Below are positions 43,993 to 50,179 of a DNA stretch of 50,179 nucleotides, one piece after another (the stretch's first letter is position 1; every line of letters begins with the position of its first letter). Source of the DNA: Methanosarcinales archaeon. GTDB lineage: Archaea > Halobacteriota > Methanosarcinia > Methanosarcinales > Methanocomedenaceae. Made by a program: the position numbers and the translations under genes. The stretch is taken from assembly GCA_021108405.1 (NCBI GenBank), contig JAIOQW010000120.1, forward strand, positions 1 through 50,179. The letters run 5' to 3'. The notes under the pieces were generated by a model that was not told where the DNA came from, ran no database searches, and was given only the letters and a program-made list of their open reading frames with translations.

Positions 43993-44328
43993 GGCCATAC
44001 GACTCCAACTTTGTTGATGCCTCGGATTTAAGCGTAGCGAAATCCGGGGTCGTTGACGGCGTGCCTTGAAGTATAAAAGAGATAGATAAACAACCAGGAC
44101 ATTAGAGATTAAAAATCATTTTCCATTGCGGGTTCAAATTCCTCCATCCGGGTCTGCTCCCGGATGAAGAGAACAAAAAGTGCGGTATCGTAAGATACTA
44201 TACAGAATTCCTTAGTATCGGCAACCATAGCCCGAAGCGCAAGCGAACGCAAGGTATAACTAAAAAAGGAAAGCCAGACCAATGCAGCCCGAGTTGCGCC
44301 TCGGGAGAGCGCACACATGGGTGAAATA
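43993..44328. other. Gene-free stretch with GC-rich hairpin
   Basis: CCTCGGATTT (44020-44029) and AAATCCGGGG (44040-44049) form a stem with a 10-base loop AAGCGTAGCG. A close relative is at 45590-45619. Farther on, an inverted GAAGCGCAAGCGAACGC stretch (44231-44250) is visible. No gene is called; an open frame on the minus strand near 44109-44318 has no recognisable pattern. Confidence 0.45.
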
Positions 44329-44482
44329 TTATCTGAATAATGTATATGAAAGTTTTTGACAGGCAGGTATTAATATGTTTATTATGCACGGTGCCGTTTG
44401 TTTGGTGATTTGTAGTGGTGGTGGTGGGGCAGCTTTAAGGATACAGGGGTGATTCTGGCAGTTAGAGGGTGGTACATTCAAA
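44329..44482. repeat. Repeat family E, copy 1
   Basis: TTATCTGAATAATGTATATGAAAGTTTTTGACA, GCGCGGTGCCGTTTG-like and GGTACATTCAAA segments match 49329-49480 over about 150 bp at roughly 85% by eye. It is non-coding. Copy 2 lies directly before the group II intron. Confidence 0.7.
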
Positions 44483-44618
44483 TCAGATAATCAACTACAT
44501 TACTAAGGGCACTCAAATTATTTAACTGTCAAACTTGGTTATTAACATGAAAATATATACTTTATATACAATAAAAAGCTTATAAATTATAGAATCATAT
44601 TATAAAATGGGTGACAGG

Positions 44619-44840
44619 ATGAATACAAATGTAAAGGAAATATTAAGTGAAATCTTCCCATTATCTTTAAAAGAAAAAACAGAGCTCATTGGCTGGATAG
44701 CAAAATCTATAGAAGAAGATAGTCTGAAACTCCATAAAAAAGATATTCGTAAATATTGCGGTGTTTTAAAAAGTAAGAGGGATGCTCTGAAATTTGAAAG
44801 GGATATTAGAAATGAATGGGACAGACAGATATCTAATTGA
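44619..44840 (+). CDS. VapB-like antitoxin
   Basis: The 73-residue protein has a helical start (NTNVKEILSEIFPLSLKEKTELIGWIAKSIEED) and a basic end (LKFERDIRNEWDRQISN). ATG 44619 lies 4 bp after GGTGA; ATG 44607 holds that site inside the gene. It overlaps the PIN toxin gene by 29 bp, the usual antitoxin-toxin arrangement. Confidence 0.75.
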   Translation: MNTNVKEILSEIFPLSLKEKTELIGWIAKSIEEDSLKLHKKDIRKYCGVLKSKRDALKFERDIRNEWDRQISN

Positions 44841-45213
44841 TACGAATATTTTGATATATTTCTTGCAGGGAGAGGAAGTAGCCATATCTTTTTTTAATAA
44901 TGTAATGGATAAAGAGCTTTGCATTTCTTTGATTAATAAAATCGAAGTATTATCCTTTCCAGACCTTCTCGAGAATGAAGAAATAGAGATTAAACAGTTT
45001 TTATTGAATTTTATCATTCTCAATGTTGATGATTCGGTAGCAGAAGAAACCATACAGATAAGAAAGATGTATAAATTGAAATTAGGGGATGCCCTTATAT
45101 CTGCAACATCCATAATACATGATGCTGTACTTGTCTCAAGAAATGAGAAGGATTTTAGAAAAGTTGATGGGCTGAAATTTTTAAATCCTTATGGTGCAAG
45201 GCACAAATCTTGA
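44812..45213 (+). CDS. vapC: VapC-type PIN-domain toxin
   Basis: The 133-residue PIN-domain ribonuclease has the acidic active-site positions: YLIDTNILIYFLQG (Asp about 9), SLINKIEVLSFP (Glu about 40) and LGDALISATSIIHDAVLVSRNEKDF (Asp about 92 and further). It is tightly linked to the upstream antitoxin. Start ATG 44812 follows GGGATATTAG. Confidence 0.9.
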   Translation: MNGTDRYLIDTNILIYFLQGEEVAISFFNNVMDKELCISLINKIEVLSFPDLLENEEIEIKQFLLNFIILNVDDSVAEETIQIRKMYKLKLGDALISATSIIHDAVLVSRNEKDFRKVDGLKFLNPYGARHKS

Positions 45214-45510
45214 TCATACCTCAGTGTTTATAGATATTATCATGATGGTCATAATCTTCAAGTGTGGCGCTCTTTGATAAATGCTTTTTGTGAAAGTTTC
45301 ATGAAGACATTAAAATACGAGGAAGTCTACCTTGCAGATTATAGAACCTTCAACGAGGCATATGATAATATTGAGAATTTTATCGAGAGTGTCTATAATG
45401 AAAAGAGACTGCATTCGAAGATAGGATATCTACCACCGATAGAATATGAAGAAGCGTTAAGATTATATAGTGTTGCTTAACTACCTGTCCGGTATTAAGG
45501 GTGCACTCCA
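45214..45510 (+). mobile_element. IS3-family insertion sequence remnant, right end
   Basis: A transposase tail (next entry) is followed at 45487-45510 by TGTCCGGTATTAAGGGTGCACTCC. Its mirror image GGAGTGCACC...CGGACA is found at 47545-47570. Those are the two IS3-type terminal repeats, now 2 kb apart with other genes between and with most of the element deleted. Confidence 0.75.
45262..45480 (+). pseudogene. IS3 OrfB transposase C-terminal fragment
   Basis: NAFCESFMKTLKYEEVYLADYRTF and NIENFIESVYNEKRLHSKIGYLPPIEYEE are the end of the rve integrase core of IS3 transposases. The DD part of DDE and all of OrfA are missing. No start is likely to be real. Confidence 0.9.
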
Positions 45511-45589
45511 TTATATACGAAAAAAATCTGAGGAATTACTACAAGATTTACACAGATAATCCTACTACCCGACCTCCATCCCGTGGATG

Positions 45590-45619
45590 CCCCGGACTTG
45601 AGCGAAGCGAAGTCCGGGG
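45590..45619. repeat. Perfect 10-bp stem, 10-base loop hairpin
   Basis: CCCCGGACTT and AAGTCCGGGG enclose GAGCGAAGCG. It lies in a gene-free stretch (45511-45815). The same architecture is at 44020-44049. Confidence 0.8.
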
Positions 45620-45815
45620 TAGTGACTGGGGCTGGTATTGGTGTATGCCGAGGTTGGTTTGGTCATATGATCTAAAAAGGTTATAGGGTGAGGCAAAAGA
45701 CTTAATGCAAGAGAAGAATGAATTGGTTAAATATACGTGGGTAGAATATTTCTCGACCCATTCGAAAAAGCCATATACCAGTTAAGCGAAATGAATAAGT
45801 GAAGGAGAATCAAAC

Positions 45816-46034
45816 ATGTCTGCCGAAATTTCTATTTACGAAAAACAATTAATCCATGAAATAAAAGAGACACCATATGAATATTTGCCGAACCTGCTTA
45901 AGATTGTCAGATTGTTCCGTGAAAGCGTAGAGTTAAAGCCTGCTGAGGCGAGCTTCCGCCAGGGCTGGAAAGAAGCTATTGTGAATGATATAGAACCGGT
46001 GTCTGAATTGTGGGATGGCATCGATGCCGAATGA
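45816..46034 (+). CDS. Antitoxin-like partner of the RelE toxin
   Basis: The 72-residue protein (MSAEISIYEKQLIHEIKETPYEYLPNLLKIVRLFRESVEL) is helical; a strong GAAGGAGAA precedes the ATG. It resembles short toxin partners of the DUF2281 type. Its stop lies 20 bp inside the toxin gene. Confidence 0.7.
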   Translation: MSAEISIYEKQLIHEIKETPYEYLPNLLKIVRLFRESVELKPAEASFRQGWKEAIVNDIEPVSELWDGIDAE

Positions 46035-46386
46035 GTTATCTGAACAAGTGCAAGTTGAGTTTACCCCGGAATTTAAACGTAATCTACGAGCGCTTTCCAA
46101 GAAATATCGACACATTCGCTCTGATGTTCAGCCGGCAATTGACCAACTTCAAGCAGGCGAAGTCATAGGCGACCAAGTGCCTAGAACGACTTACACAATA
46201 TTCAAGATGAGAGTACGGAATAGTGATATACAAAAAGGGAAACGTTCCGGGTATCGTCTGATCTATTATCTCAAGACGCATACAAACATCATTCTTGTAA
46301 CGATTTATTCCAAGTTAGATCAGGCAGACATATCAGCCGAGCAGATTCAGCGTATTTTAATTAATTTTGATAAGCACAATGAATAA
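46015..46386 (+). CDS. RelE/ParE-type toxin, larger form
   Basis: The 123-residue protein has VEFTPEFKRNLRALSKKYRHIRSDVQPAIDQLQAG and GKRSGYRLIYYLKTHTNIILVTIYSKLDQADISAEQIQRI, the RelE/HigB-like pattern with conserved YRLIYY strand. It overlaps the antitoxin gene. The ATG at 46015 or the one at 46024 could be used. Confidence 0.82.
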   Translation: MASMPNELSEQVQVEFTPEFKRNLRALSKKYRHIRSDVQPAIDQLQAGEVIGDQVPRTTYTIFKMRVRNSDIQKGKRSGYRLIYYLKTHTNIILVTIYSKLDQADISAEQIQRILINFDKHNE

Positions 46387-46497
46387 CAGCGTGAATAATA
46401 TAATAAGATAAATGAGTGCTCTGAAGGGACTTAATTTATTCTTCATCCTAAATCCCTCAATAAATATTTTTATACCTATCCCAGGCCAGTAAAGATA

Positions 46498-46911
46498 ATG
46501 CTAATGATGAAAGACCTGTTCCCCGCCGTTCTTAACCGCACTGCAATGCTCGACGGCTGCGGAATTAATCACCCGAGATTTGCGGGACTTGCTACCCATA
46601 TAGGTGTTGCACTCGATATCCCGACCATCGGCGTATCAAAAAACATCCTCTGTGGTACTTCCGAGCAGCCTGTGGATGTCGGAGAATTTCATCCGTTAAT
46701 TTATAACAATAAGCATACCGGATGGGTACTCTTATCCAAAGAGAACTGCAACCCGATCATCATAGCACCTGGACACCAGGTTTCGCTGGCAAGTTCTATC
46801 GAGATAGTAAAACACTGTCTGCGCGGATACAAACTTCCTGAGCCAACAAGACAGGCACATGACTATGTGAATACTGTAAAAAGAGAAATGAAAGCATCTA
46901 GTTTCTATTGA
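46498..46911 (+). pseudogene. nfi: Endonuclease V, C-terminal part
   Basis: DGCGINHPRFAGLATHIGVALDIPTIGVSKNIL, IIAPGHQVSLASSIEIV and RGYKLPEPTRQAH are strong endonuclease V motifs. About 90 N-terminal residues, including the first catalytic Asp and Glu, are missing; no upstream frame restores them. It is probably a non-functional fragment, though an open frame of 137 codons survives. Confidence 0.88.
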
Positions 46912-47020
46912 TTTTTGCCCTAGTGTTCAGTCAAAGATACAGAGGCAAGGTGCTTGTAGGTGATATTTTACTTCTAAAGCATCTTAATAACAATTTTCAA
47001 TTTTTAGGATACCATTGTGG

Positions 47021-47275
47021 TTATTTTATATAGAATAGATTTTCTATAAGATTTTCTTTTGTCATTTTCAAATATGCTGCAATATCTTTTAAAATGTTAT
47101 TTAGTGTTCCTACCTTAATGGGACTATGGGCTGGAATTGTAATCAAATGCTCATGTCCCATAAAATTGCTTTTCAATCGAATGTGACTTCCTGTTTGTCG
47201 TGAGATTGTATAACCATATTTCCTCAAGACTGTGCATAAGTCTTTATGCGAAACATCCCTTGGCATTCGAGGCAT
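47021..47275 (-). CDS. hicA: HicA-type toxin
   Basis: The 84-residue protein has the HicA/YcfA dsRBD-like pattern MPRMPRDVSHKDLCTVLRKYGYTISRQTGSHIRLKSN with the catalytic His in GSHIRL, then ITIPAHSPIKVGTLNNILKDIAAYL. It cleaves mRNA until bound by HicB. Its start overlaps hicB by 32 bp. Confidence 0.93.
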   Translation of the reverse strand: MPRMPRDVSHKDLCTVLRKYGYTISRQTGSHIRLKSNFMGHEHLITIPAHSPIKVGTLNNILKDIAAYLKMTKENLIENLFYIK

Positions 47276-47480
47276 ATGTTAAAATCTCCTCTCTGACAAA
47301 ATGAAGCCTGATTATTTTAGGTATGTCTTCTAATTTATTAAAATAACAGCTTAATGCATCCGTAATATTTTCTTTTATTTCTTCTACTGTTTCGCCTTCT
47401 GTAAAAATAGAATATCCGAGTGCTTGAGCGTTATAGCCCCCTTCAGGATCATCTTCTATCAAAAATATGATTTCGTTCAT
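47244..47480 (-). CDS. hicB: HicB-type antitoxin
   Basis: The 78-residue protein has the HicB degraded RNase H fold: IIFLIEDDPEGGYNAQALGYSIFTEGETVEEIKENITDALSCYF. It lies upstream of and overlaps hicA. ATG 47480 is preceded by GAGGAATT. The module is complete. Confidence 0.92.
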   Translation of the reverse strand: MNEIIFLIEDDPEGGYNAQALGYSIFTEGETVEEIKENITDALSCYFNKLEDIPKIIRLHFVREEILTYASNAKGCFA

Positions 47481-47544
47481 GGCTCAATTCCTCTAATACT
47501 AATATCTTTTCTTCTATTTTAAGTTTTATCATAATTACTGAGTG

Positions 47545-47570
47545 GAGTGCACCACAAGAAACGGACAATT
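47545..47570. mobile_element. Left terminal repeat of the IS3-type element
   Basis: GGAGTGCACC and CGGACA match, in inverse, the right end at 45487-45510. No transposase N-terminus follows; the next sequence is a methylase fossil. So either a rearrangement split the element or a second copy left only its end. Confidence 0.65.
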
Positions 47571-47587
47571 AGTTAAGCAATGAAAAA

Positions 47588-47704
47588 ATGGCTTTGGGTT
47601 CTAAAGAGAAGTATGCACCGCTTCAATTGCACGGACAGGAGTTTACGGCTGGCACATGGGCTATGAGCAAAATGAACATGGTAATACATGACATGGAGGG
47701 GTAA
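47588..47704 (+). pseudogene. Type I restriction methylase (HsdM) fragment
   Basis: The frame YAPLQLHGQEFTAGTWAMSKMNMVIHDMEG ends in TAA. It is the LxGQExxxxTxxxxKMNM-hIhxxxG stretch of HsdM, which lies just after the N6-methylase core. Only about 38 codons survive. It points to a lost type I system at this site. Confidence 0.75.
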
Positions 47705-47725
47705 TTGAAACCATACAAATCTATC

Positions 47726-48493
47726 TCATTCTACAAGTTCTGTAATATATTCATCTCTTCTGGACCATAGTATAGGTTTTATTCCATACTGTAAAAGAGC
47801 ACTTTCCAAATCCGGGTTAATCTTGGACTCGGTATCATTTAAGAAACTGCATGTAATAGATTCAATCGGCCTGACTTCCTTTGTATCAGTCCATGAAAAA
47901 ATTAAGAAACTTATGCTCTGACGATCCGGATGATTTACAACTTTAATTATTCTTTCCGGTCGTTTTTGGGAAGTTGGAATAACAAAATCAAAAGATTGAT
48001 TAAATCCACTTTTTCCTGTAAACTTAACTGCTGGTGTAAAACGAATATTATGAATACTTAGGAACTTTTCCACGTCTTCTCTAAAAACATTAGCTACTAT
48101 TGATTGAGCCATTACGAACATATCATTAATAGCAAGCATTGCCTGTAGTAAATCATGTTTTTTTTGAGGAAAATTTTCAATTTTTGCTCTTACAATAATC
48201 TCGTCACCTTGAAGATGAGCACCAAAACTATTTAAAATTGAATCCAATATTTGTTTCCTTTTCTCAGTTGAGATATCAAAACCGCTCAGTCTAAGGTCCT
48301 TAATTGTGTACCCATCATCAGTAAGAATAAGTGAATTGTCAATTTGTTTTACATATATCTGTAAATGATCATTATGTCGGTCAACAAATGGAGTAATAAT
48401 CTCACAGATTCCTTCTATATCTTTTACAGTAAATTTCTGTTTGAACCATTCACTATAAGTTTCAATTAAATCCTGACATTCATTCAAACTCAT
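47726..48493 (-). CDS. DUF1828/DUF1829 protein
   Basis: The 255-residue protein has an N-terminal DUF1828-like half (about 1-120: VDRHNDHLQIYVKQIDNSLILTDDGYTIKDLRLSG) and a C-terminal DUF1829-like half (about 150-255: FDFVIPTSQKRPERIIKVVNHPDRQSISFLIFSWTD). It is soluble, function unknown; members occur on phages and in defence neighbourhoods. Its start overlaps the upstream gene by 14 bp, so the two form a unit. Confidence 0.75.
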   Translation of the reverse strand: MSLNECQDLIETYSEWFKQKFTVKDIEGICEIITPFVDRHNDHLQIYVKQIDNSLILTDDGYTIKDLRLSGFDISTEKRKQILDSILNSFGAHLQGDEIIVRAKIENFPQKKHDLLQAMLAINDMFVMAQSIVANVFREDVEKFLSIHNIRFTPAVKFTGKSGFNQSFDFVIPTSQKRPERIIKVVNHPDRQSISFLIFSWTDTKEVRPIESITCSFLNDTESKINPDLESALLQYGIKPILWSRRDEYITELVE

Positions 48494-48968
48494 TTAATGT
48501 TTGCCTCCAGTATATTTTTGGTGGTTCAACTACATTACAATAACGGAAGAAATCCTCTAATGTATTATATAAAGATTTTGTATCAGAAAAGTCACTACTG
48601 GAAATAGGAATAGCCCATTTGTCCATATAACCTTCTATATATAAATGTATATGTGGACAATCAACAATCTGTCCGTTATAATCTTCTAAAAATGGAAATG
48701 GAGCTGTTTCTATTTCTGGATTGGAATGTGGTGGTCCATCAACATCGAGGCGGATAAAAATTATAGATTGCTGGTATCGTTCTTGATAAGTACATTTTGA
48801 AAGTCTAATATTCCCTCGGTTAATATCCAACAAGAATTTTTCTTGTTCATCTAGAGAAATAATAGGTATACTTAAAAAATCTCCTGGAAATGGGAAGTTA
48901 TAACTTTCATTGCTGTTATTTTTTTTTGGAAGATTAATAAGAGCATCTGCTTTGGTCTGAGTCAACAT
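48480..48968 (-). CDS. Partner of the DUF1828/1829 gene, unknown
   Basis: The 162-residue protein starts MLTQTKADALINLPKKNN; I do not recognise it. It is likely soluble with a beta-rich middle (FPFPGDFLSIPIISLDEQEKFLLDINRGNIRLS, QQSIIFIRLDVDGPPHSNPEIE) and DCPHIHLYIEGY. ATG 48968 is chosen because GGAAAT precedes it; a longer frame to 49109 would start inside the 107-bp MITE. It is translationally coupled to the DUF1828 gene. Confidence 0.6.
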   Translation of the reverse strand: MLTQTKADALINLPKKNNSNESYNFPFPGDFLSIPIISLDEQEKFLLDINRGNIRLSKCTYQERYQQSIIFIRLDVDGPPHSNPEIETAPFPFLEDYNGQIVDCPHIHLYIEGYMDKWAIPISSSDFSDTKSLYNTLEDFFRYCNVVEPPKIYWRQTLNEFE

Positions 48969-49081
48969 TTTATTTCCTACCAGATGGAACATCATGATGC
49001 ATATAATTAAAATTGTGTTTGAAGATTTAATAATTTCCGTATAATGATGAATTCCATCTATCCATTGTAAAACCTTCTTAA

Positions 49082-49188
49082 CAGGGTGTCTCAAAACTAA
49101 AATTCCCATGGAAAAGGAGTCTAATTATGCCTTTAAATCAAGAACTAAGGTCTAAATTTTTCATTTTTTGGACTTTTGGGACAGCCTG
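49082..49188. mobile_element. 107-bp MITE family C, copy 2, 4-bp target duplication
   Basis: It is identical to 26947-27053 over all 107 bp and flanked by TTAA on both sides. It lies about 110 bp upstream of the DUF1828 partner gene and probably cut that gene off from its native promoter. Confidence 0.9.
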
Positions 49189-49328
49189 TTAATATAATTT
49201 TACCAAGAGCGATGTGAAAGTAATTCATCTATCCTGCCCTATTTATATTGCTGTTATTATTGGAGACATGATATTGCTGATATAGATTTAGATTTTCTCT
49301 GGAATTGACATTTTCATGGTCATGAATA

Positions 49329-49480
49329 TTATCTGGATAATGTATATGAAAGTTTTTGACACCCAGGCTTCAATGTTTTTATTATGCGCGGTGCCGTTTG
49401 CCTGGGTATTTGTACTGGTGTAGGGCCGGCTTTAAGGATATCAGGGTGATTCTGGTAGTTAGAGAGCGGTACATTCGAAA
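49329..49480. repeat. Repeat family E, copy 2
   Basis: It matches 44329-44482 from TTATCTGGATAATGTATATGAAAG to GGTACATTC. About 100 bp separate its end from the start of the group II intron, so the intron and this repeat may share a target or history. Confidence 0.7.
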
Positions 49481-49577
49481 AGTTTATTAATTATATCATG
49501 TATCGTAGAATGTAGGAAAGGAAATATTCCTTGAAATCGTTATATACAGGCCTCGTTACATTTGTACGGAGTATACC

Positions 49578-50179
49578 GTGCTGTGACAAGAAGTCGCATA
49601 ATGAATTGCTATATGCTGCCCCTTCCGTTTGGGGTAATCCTACTGAGATATGCGTCAGCAGTAACGCTGGGGTGTAATGCTCTCAGGACAATATGGAGAC
49701 ATTTGAAAGACTAATTCAAACGATCTGTTAGGATAAGAATGCTATGAAGAAAACGAAAGTTGAACCATTGTAAGAGTCGTGAACCCCAATAAGTGAAAAT
49801 AGTCTGAAAACACTTAAACCAAAAGGTACGGAATCAGACCATAATGACTCACGGTGCATTATGGGAAACGGACAAATGATCCCCGGTTTATAGATGGCTT
49901 CTAAGGCATTCAAAATTATTCATTATGTGGAACTTGGTAAGCCCTATACGCTCCCATTAGGGTAGAAATTCCGCGAGGAACAACGATGGCGTAGAGGGTA
50001 GAGGAGAGAGTAAAAAGCGAAAGGCACCTTGTAATGAGATGCATAGAGGTTCAAAATTTGCCTTGATCCGAAAGGATGCTGACTTACTCTATGGTGTTTT
50101 ATTGTGTGAACGAAGGTAAATCTATGAATGTAAGAAATTCAATTACACCGCAAGGTGAGAAGCTTACAAACATGCAACT
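49578..50179 (+). mobile_element. Group II intron, 5' part (domains I to IV start), runs off the window
   Basis: The stretch GTGCTGTGACAAGAAGTC begins a structured, gene-free RNA of about 540 bases. GAGTCGTGAACCCC, GTGAAAATAGTCTGAAAACAC and a long GTAAAAAGCGAAAGGCACC part look like group II intron domain I. It leads to a reading frame with a reverse-transcriptase-type start. The exact 5' splice site (49578 or 49583) is uncertain. The 3' end and domains V-VI lie beyond the window. Confidence 0.7.
50124..50179 (+). CDS. Start of the intron-encoded reverse transcriptase/maturase, partial
   Basis: ATG 50124 opens MNVRNSITPQGEKLTNMQ before the window ends. The leader NxRNSITPQGE resembles starts of bacterial-type group II intron proteins, which carry RT, maturase and sometimes endonuclease domains. 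Too little is present to confirm domains. Confidence 0.55.
   Translation, partial: MNVRNSITPQGEKLTNMQ

Noticed and set aside
44109-44318. Minus-strand frame and a T-arm-like GGTTCAAATTCC suggesting a tRNA
   Set aside because: No acceptor stem, D-arm or anticodon arm could be placed, and the frame has no family pattern.
48969-49109. N-terminal extension of the DUF1828 partner gene into the MITE
   Set aside because: The upstream start lies inside a recent MITE, and the pre-insertion sequence has an in-frame stop upstream, so it cannot be the native start.

Overview
The window is an AT-rich archaeal chromosome segment, most likely from a methanogen or an anaerobic methane-oxidising relative (Methanosarcinia or ANME-2 type). 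The evidence is a methanopterin gene (beta-RFAP synthase), coenzyme B genes (a homoaconitase small subunit carrying the YLRT motif, and an isohomocitrate dehydrogenase homologue), an FwdF-like polyferredoxin with eight cluster motifs, archaeal FEN-1 with a PIP box, the archaea-only chemotaxis adaptor CheF, surface proteins with PGF-type C-terminal anchors, a methionyl-tRNA synthetase of archaeal layout and the haem exporter pair CcmAB. The exact lineage is inference.

Layout. 0.2-4.6 kb: three exported surface proteins, one an S-layer protein with an almost perfect internal duplication. 5-11.4 kb: metG, a membrane protein, a ChlI/ChlD-like AAA+/VWA pair, a small unknown gene and fen. 11.4-16.6 kb: an archaeal chemotaxis block (cheR, cheC, cheY, cheD, cheC, cheY, cheF) without cheA, cheB, cheW or an intact receptor; an MCP/CheW fossil lies inside it, and CheY and CheA fossils lie at 31.5-31.7 kb. 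17-27.9 kb: a winged-helix regulator with a palindromic operator candidate, trmO, a radical SAM protein, nadX, ccmAB, a broken acylphosphatase, a nicotianamine-synthase-like gene, the methanopterin gene and small proteins. 28.2-31.2 kb: a sugar amidotransferase and a HgdC/HgdB-like double-cubane-type pair. 32.5-40.7 kb: molbindin, a YjbQ protein, aksE-unknown-aksF, purE, two small genes, the polyferredoxin and a YgiQ radical SAM protein.

40.7-50.2 kb is an accessory region. It holds an orphan HicB, RelBE, VapBC, a second RelBE-type pair and HicBA, with fossils of SbcC, RelE, an IS3 transposase, endonuclease V and HsdM. It also holds an HD-domain dGTPase-like gene paired with a nucleoside 2-deoxyribosyltransferase, a DUF1828/DUF1829 two-gene unit, and the 5' part of a group II intron running off the right edge. 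The dGTPase/deoxyribosyltransferase pair is the best candidate for an undescribed defence-like system.

The most striking non-coding signal is the density of repeats. One family is a chain of short hairpin modules in many intergenic gaps, often at gene ends, where it supplies stop codons and last residues. There are also at least three MITE-like families: a 134-259 bp element with 9-bp target duplications, an identical 107-bp pair with 4-bp duplications, and a 157-bp element at the left edge. Two genes (ccmA and the sugar amidotransferase) have no ATG, GTG or TTG at the expected start. I saw no tRNA, rRNA or CRISPR array.
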